From Funneliformis mosseae (Eukaryota > Glomeromycota > Glomeromycetes > Glomerales > Glomeraceae), in contig CAJVPP010001681.1 of NCBI GenBank assembly GCA_910592005.1, forward strand, positions 1 to 18,491: a stretch of 18,491 bases of DNA, given 5' to 3'. The position numbers were made by a program, and so were the translations under genes. Positions 18,136-18,491 of the stretch are shown here, one piece after another. The notes under the pieces are model-generated. The model was not told the origin of the DNA. It was given only the letters and a program-made list of their open reading frames with translations, and ran no database searches. Every line of letters begins with the position of its first letter. Within the stretch, counting starts at the first letter, position 1.

Positions 18136-18491
18136 AATAAATTTAGCATAAATCAAATAAAGACATGTACAGTAATGTATATTATTATCAAATATTATAA
18201 TAAATTGTAATAAGTTTATTATACTTTAAGGATGCTTAATCTTTCAAATTTCATTTACAATACTATTAGAATAATCCTTTAAAGTCATATTAATTAAATA
18301 TAATATAAGGTTGTTCATAATTATCTGCTATGAAATCTTCATTATATCAATCCTAAATTAATTAACATTAATCATAATATTTTAACAAATTAAATTATAA
18401 TATAACAAATTCTTACTCTTACTGATAAATTAATATCTCTAACATCTTTTATCCAAGTTCTATATAAAAGATTTTCAACTATTTATTTATG

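Larger units (their letters stand above)
16190..18491 (-). pseudogene. Mutator-like (MULE) transposase pseudogene 2, C-terminal half
   Basis: Minus-strand remnant running off the right edge, so its catalytic core is not in the window. Readable pieces from right to left: ADNYEQP (near 18340), DYSNSIVNEI*KIKHP, IIFDNNIHYCTCLYLIYAKF (CTC codons 18171-18163), then after a 1.3-kb insertion RHF (16804-16796), FSRRIRFCKKALNLI, NNSHQVFKNLLQ (about 16500-16580), and a possible zinc knuckle QCTIYKL*YYDSQSC (about 16245-16290). HYCTC plus C-x-H is the SWIM zinc finger found after the core of MULE/FAR1 proteins; the third Cys here is Tyr. Stops are many and several look like former W or Q codons. The family differs from MULE 1. 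The Tc1 element at 16807-18135 splits it. Confidence 0.68.

Overview
The window looks like nuclear DNA from a repeat-rich, very AT-rich fungus, most probably an arbuscular mycorrhizal fungus (Glomeromycotina, Rhizophagus-like). This is inferred from the extreme AT content, GT-AG introns, a DUF4419 gene, Crinkler-like and Argonaute debris, and dense decayed Tc1, MULE and other DDE transposons. There are no bacterial signals. I see one gene that looks intact and no conventional RNA gene.

Layout, left third (1-6020, relatively GC-richer). A 77-bp hairpin-bearing unit occurs twice (1-77, 362-438). A Crinkler-like exon fragment abuts the second copy. A small minus-strand ORF of unknown function lies at 1232-1596. 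The intact DUF4419 gene (2807-3862, minus) starts directly at an unusual T/A homopolymer block. A decayed Argonaute (PIWI domain) pseudogene at 4671-5564 is interrupted by a 95-bp hAT-type MITE with a perfect 8-bp target duplication. Three more MITE-like elements lie at 2423-2505, 4232-4420 and 5871-6020; the first and last are one family.

Middle (6021-12560, extremely AT-rich). This is a transposon graveyard. It holds a degenerate ~42-bp tandem repeat (8124-8330), a minus-strand Tc1 remnant with its D and LNPIE motif (8345-8560), and a Mutator-like (MULE) transposase whose D, D and E can all still be placed (9030-10930). The MULE is split by a ~0.7-kb long-TIR insertion. An unrecognised coding-like tract (11596-11950) and a T-rich/A-rich low-complexity block (12140-12545) follow.

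Right (12600-18491). A TA-flanked MITE (12625-12781) sits five bases from the left end of a nearly complete but dead 2.5-kb DDE transposon (12787-15294) with 25-bp terminal inverted repeats and one intron. Another MITE lies at 15614-15941. A second MULE, on the minus strand and running off the right edge, was split in its SWIM zinc finger by a complete 1.3-kb Tc1 element. Removing that element with one TA rejoins the SWIM motif.

The genes do not form a pathway. The window records successive transposon insertions followed by decay in which many recognisable changes are C-to-T or G-to-A. I found no convincing new multi-gene system. The most informative signals are the nested insertions, the transition-biased decay, and a few coding-like tracts I cannot name.
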